From Clostridiales bacterium (GTDB taxonomy: Bacteria; Bacillota; Clostridia; Oscillospirales; CAG-382), in assembly GCA_003343885.1 (NCBI GenBank), contig QAKH01000088.1, positions 30,305-36,242 on the forward strand: DNA of 5,938 nucleotides, in the 5' to 3' direction. The stretch's first letter is position 1, and the number at the start of each line of letters is the position of its first letter. Below, piece by piece: positions 5,683 to 5,938 of this stretch. The notes under the pieces are model-generated. The model was not told the origin of the DNA. It searched no databases and saw nothing but the letters and a program-made list of their open reading frames with translations. The position numbers and the translations under genes are program-made.

Positions 5683-5938
5683 CCATATAGACGAAAAGAT
5701 ACGTGCGCTGCAGGAACAGGCAGGAGCCGTCCGCAGTTTCTGCGAACAGGGCTGTATGACGGAGGCCTATGAAAGCGCATTGAGACTGGAAGAAACCTCG
5801 GAAAAAGCCGTGCTTCTGACCCGTGCGCTTCCGGCGTACACGGGGACTCCAAAGGCAAGGCTTGAGGTGGAAAACCTGATCAAGCTTTCTATCCCGGTAG
5901 AAATAGGCTTTACGGAGGGAAACTGGTTTTCGCTCCGC
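5648..5938 (+). CDS. Conserved ICE protein, N-terminal 97 residues (cut by window end)
   Basis: An open frame starts at ATG 5648 and continues without a stop to the window end. GGAGG (5634-5638) lies 9 bp upstream, inside the DUF5697 gene, whose end it overlaps by 35 bp in another frame. The first 55 residues are helical and charged, likely a coiled coil or helical hairpin, with two cysteines close together (FCEQGC, Cys32 and Cys36). They are followed by LPAYTGTPKARLEVENL and the start of a beta-rich domain (IPVEIGFTEGNWFSLR). I recall proteins with this start as regular partners of DUF5697 genes in clostridial ICEs, possibly the DUF6100 family, but that label is not certain. The function is unknown. 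Overlap and spacing suggest co-translation with the DUF5697 protein. Confidence 0.8.
   Translation, partial: MKTRSTFQKALDHIDEKIRALQEQAGAVRSFCEQGCMTEAYESALRLEETSEKAVLLTRALPAYTGTPKARLEVENLIKLSIPVEIGFTEGNWFSLR

Overview
The window looks like part of an integrative/conjugative element, or its decayed derivative, from a low-to-mid GC Firmicute, most likely a gut Clostridia (Oscillospiraceae/Lachnospiraceae type). The evidence is strong AGGAGG-type ribosome binding sites, sigma-A promoters, intrinsic terminators with T runs, a Tn916-like tyrosine integrase, and protein families that I recall mainly from clostridial ICEs. All supported genes lie on the + strand. Family names were recognised by eye, without a database search.

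Layout. 1-170: non-coding, with a perfect 15-bp inverted repeat enclosing a second hairpin (candidate attachment/integrase-binding region or terminator), followed by an extended -10 promoter. 171-1382: intact tyrosine integrase, ending at a strong terminator (1401-1434). 1466-2521: 351-aa protein with two apparent winged-helix segments and a Cys4 cluster, of a type I associate with the replication/regulation end of clostridial ICEs. 2511-3674: an open frame that appears to be a chimera. Its first ~130 residues resemble an element-encoded sigma-like/ArpU-like regulator, and its last ~255 residues are the C-terminal part of a VirB4-type conjugation ATPase, with Walker B but no Walker A. 3675-3845: non-coding, with a near-consensus promoter surrounded by inverted and direct repeats. 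3846-5054: AAA_14/DUF4143 ATPase with its own promoter and its own strong terminator (5069-5108), i.e. a self-contained cargo unit. 5125-5682: DUF5697-type winged-helix protein, overlapping by 35 bp the start of a further gene (5648 to the window end, truncated by the window).

Reading. The integrase and the AAA_14 gene are self-contained units, each placed directly in front of an element gene that has no visible promoter of its own. The sigma-like::VirB4 fusion is best explained by an in-frame deletion that removed most of the conjugation module, so this copy probably cannot transfer itself without help in trans. A misassembly joining two ICE copies is the main alternative. I see no CRISPR array, tRNA, rRNA, transposase gene, relaxase or coupling protein. 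I see no clear new system; the most interesting points are the chimeric gene and the autonomous AAA_14 cassette.
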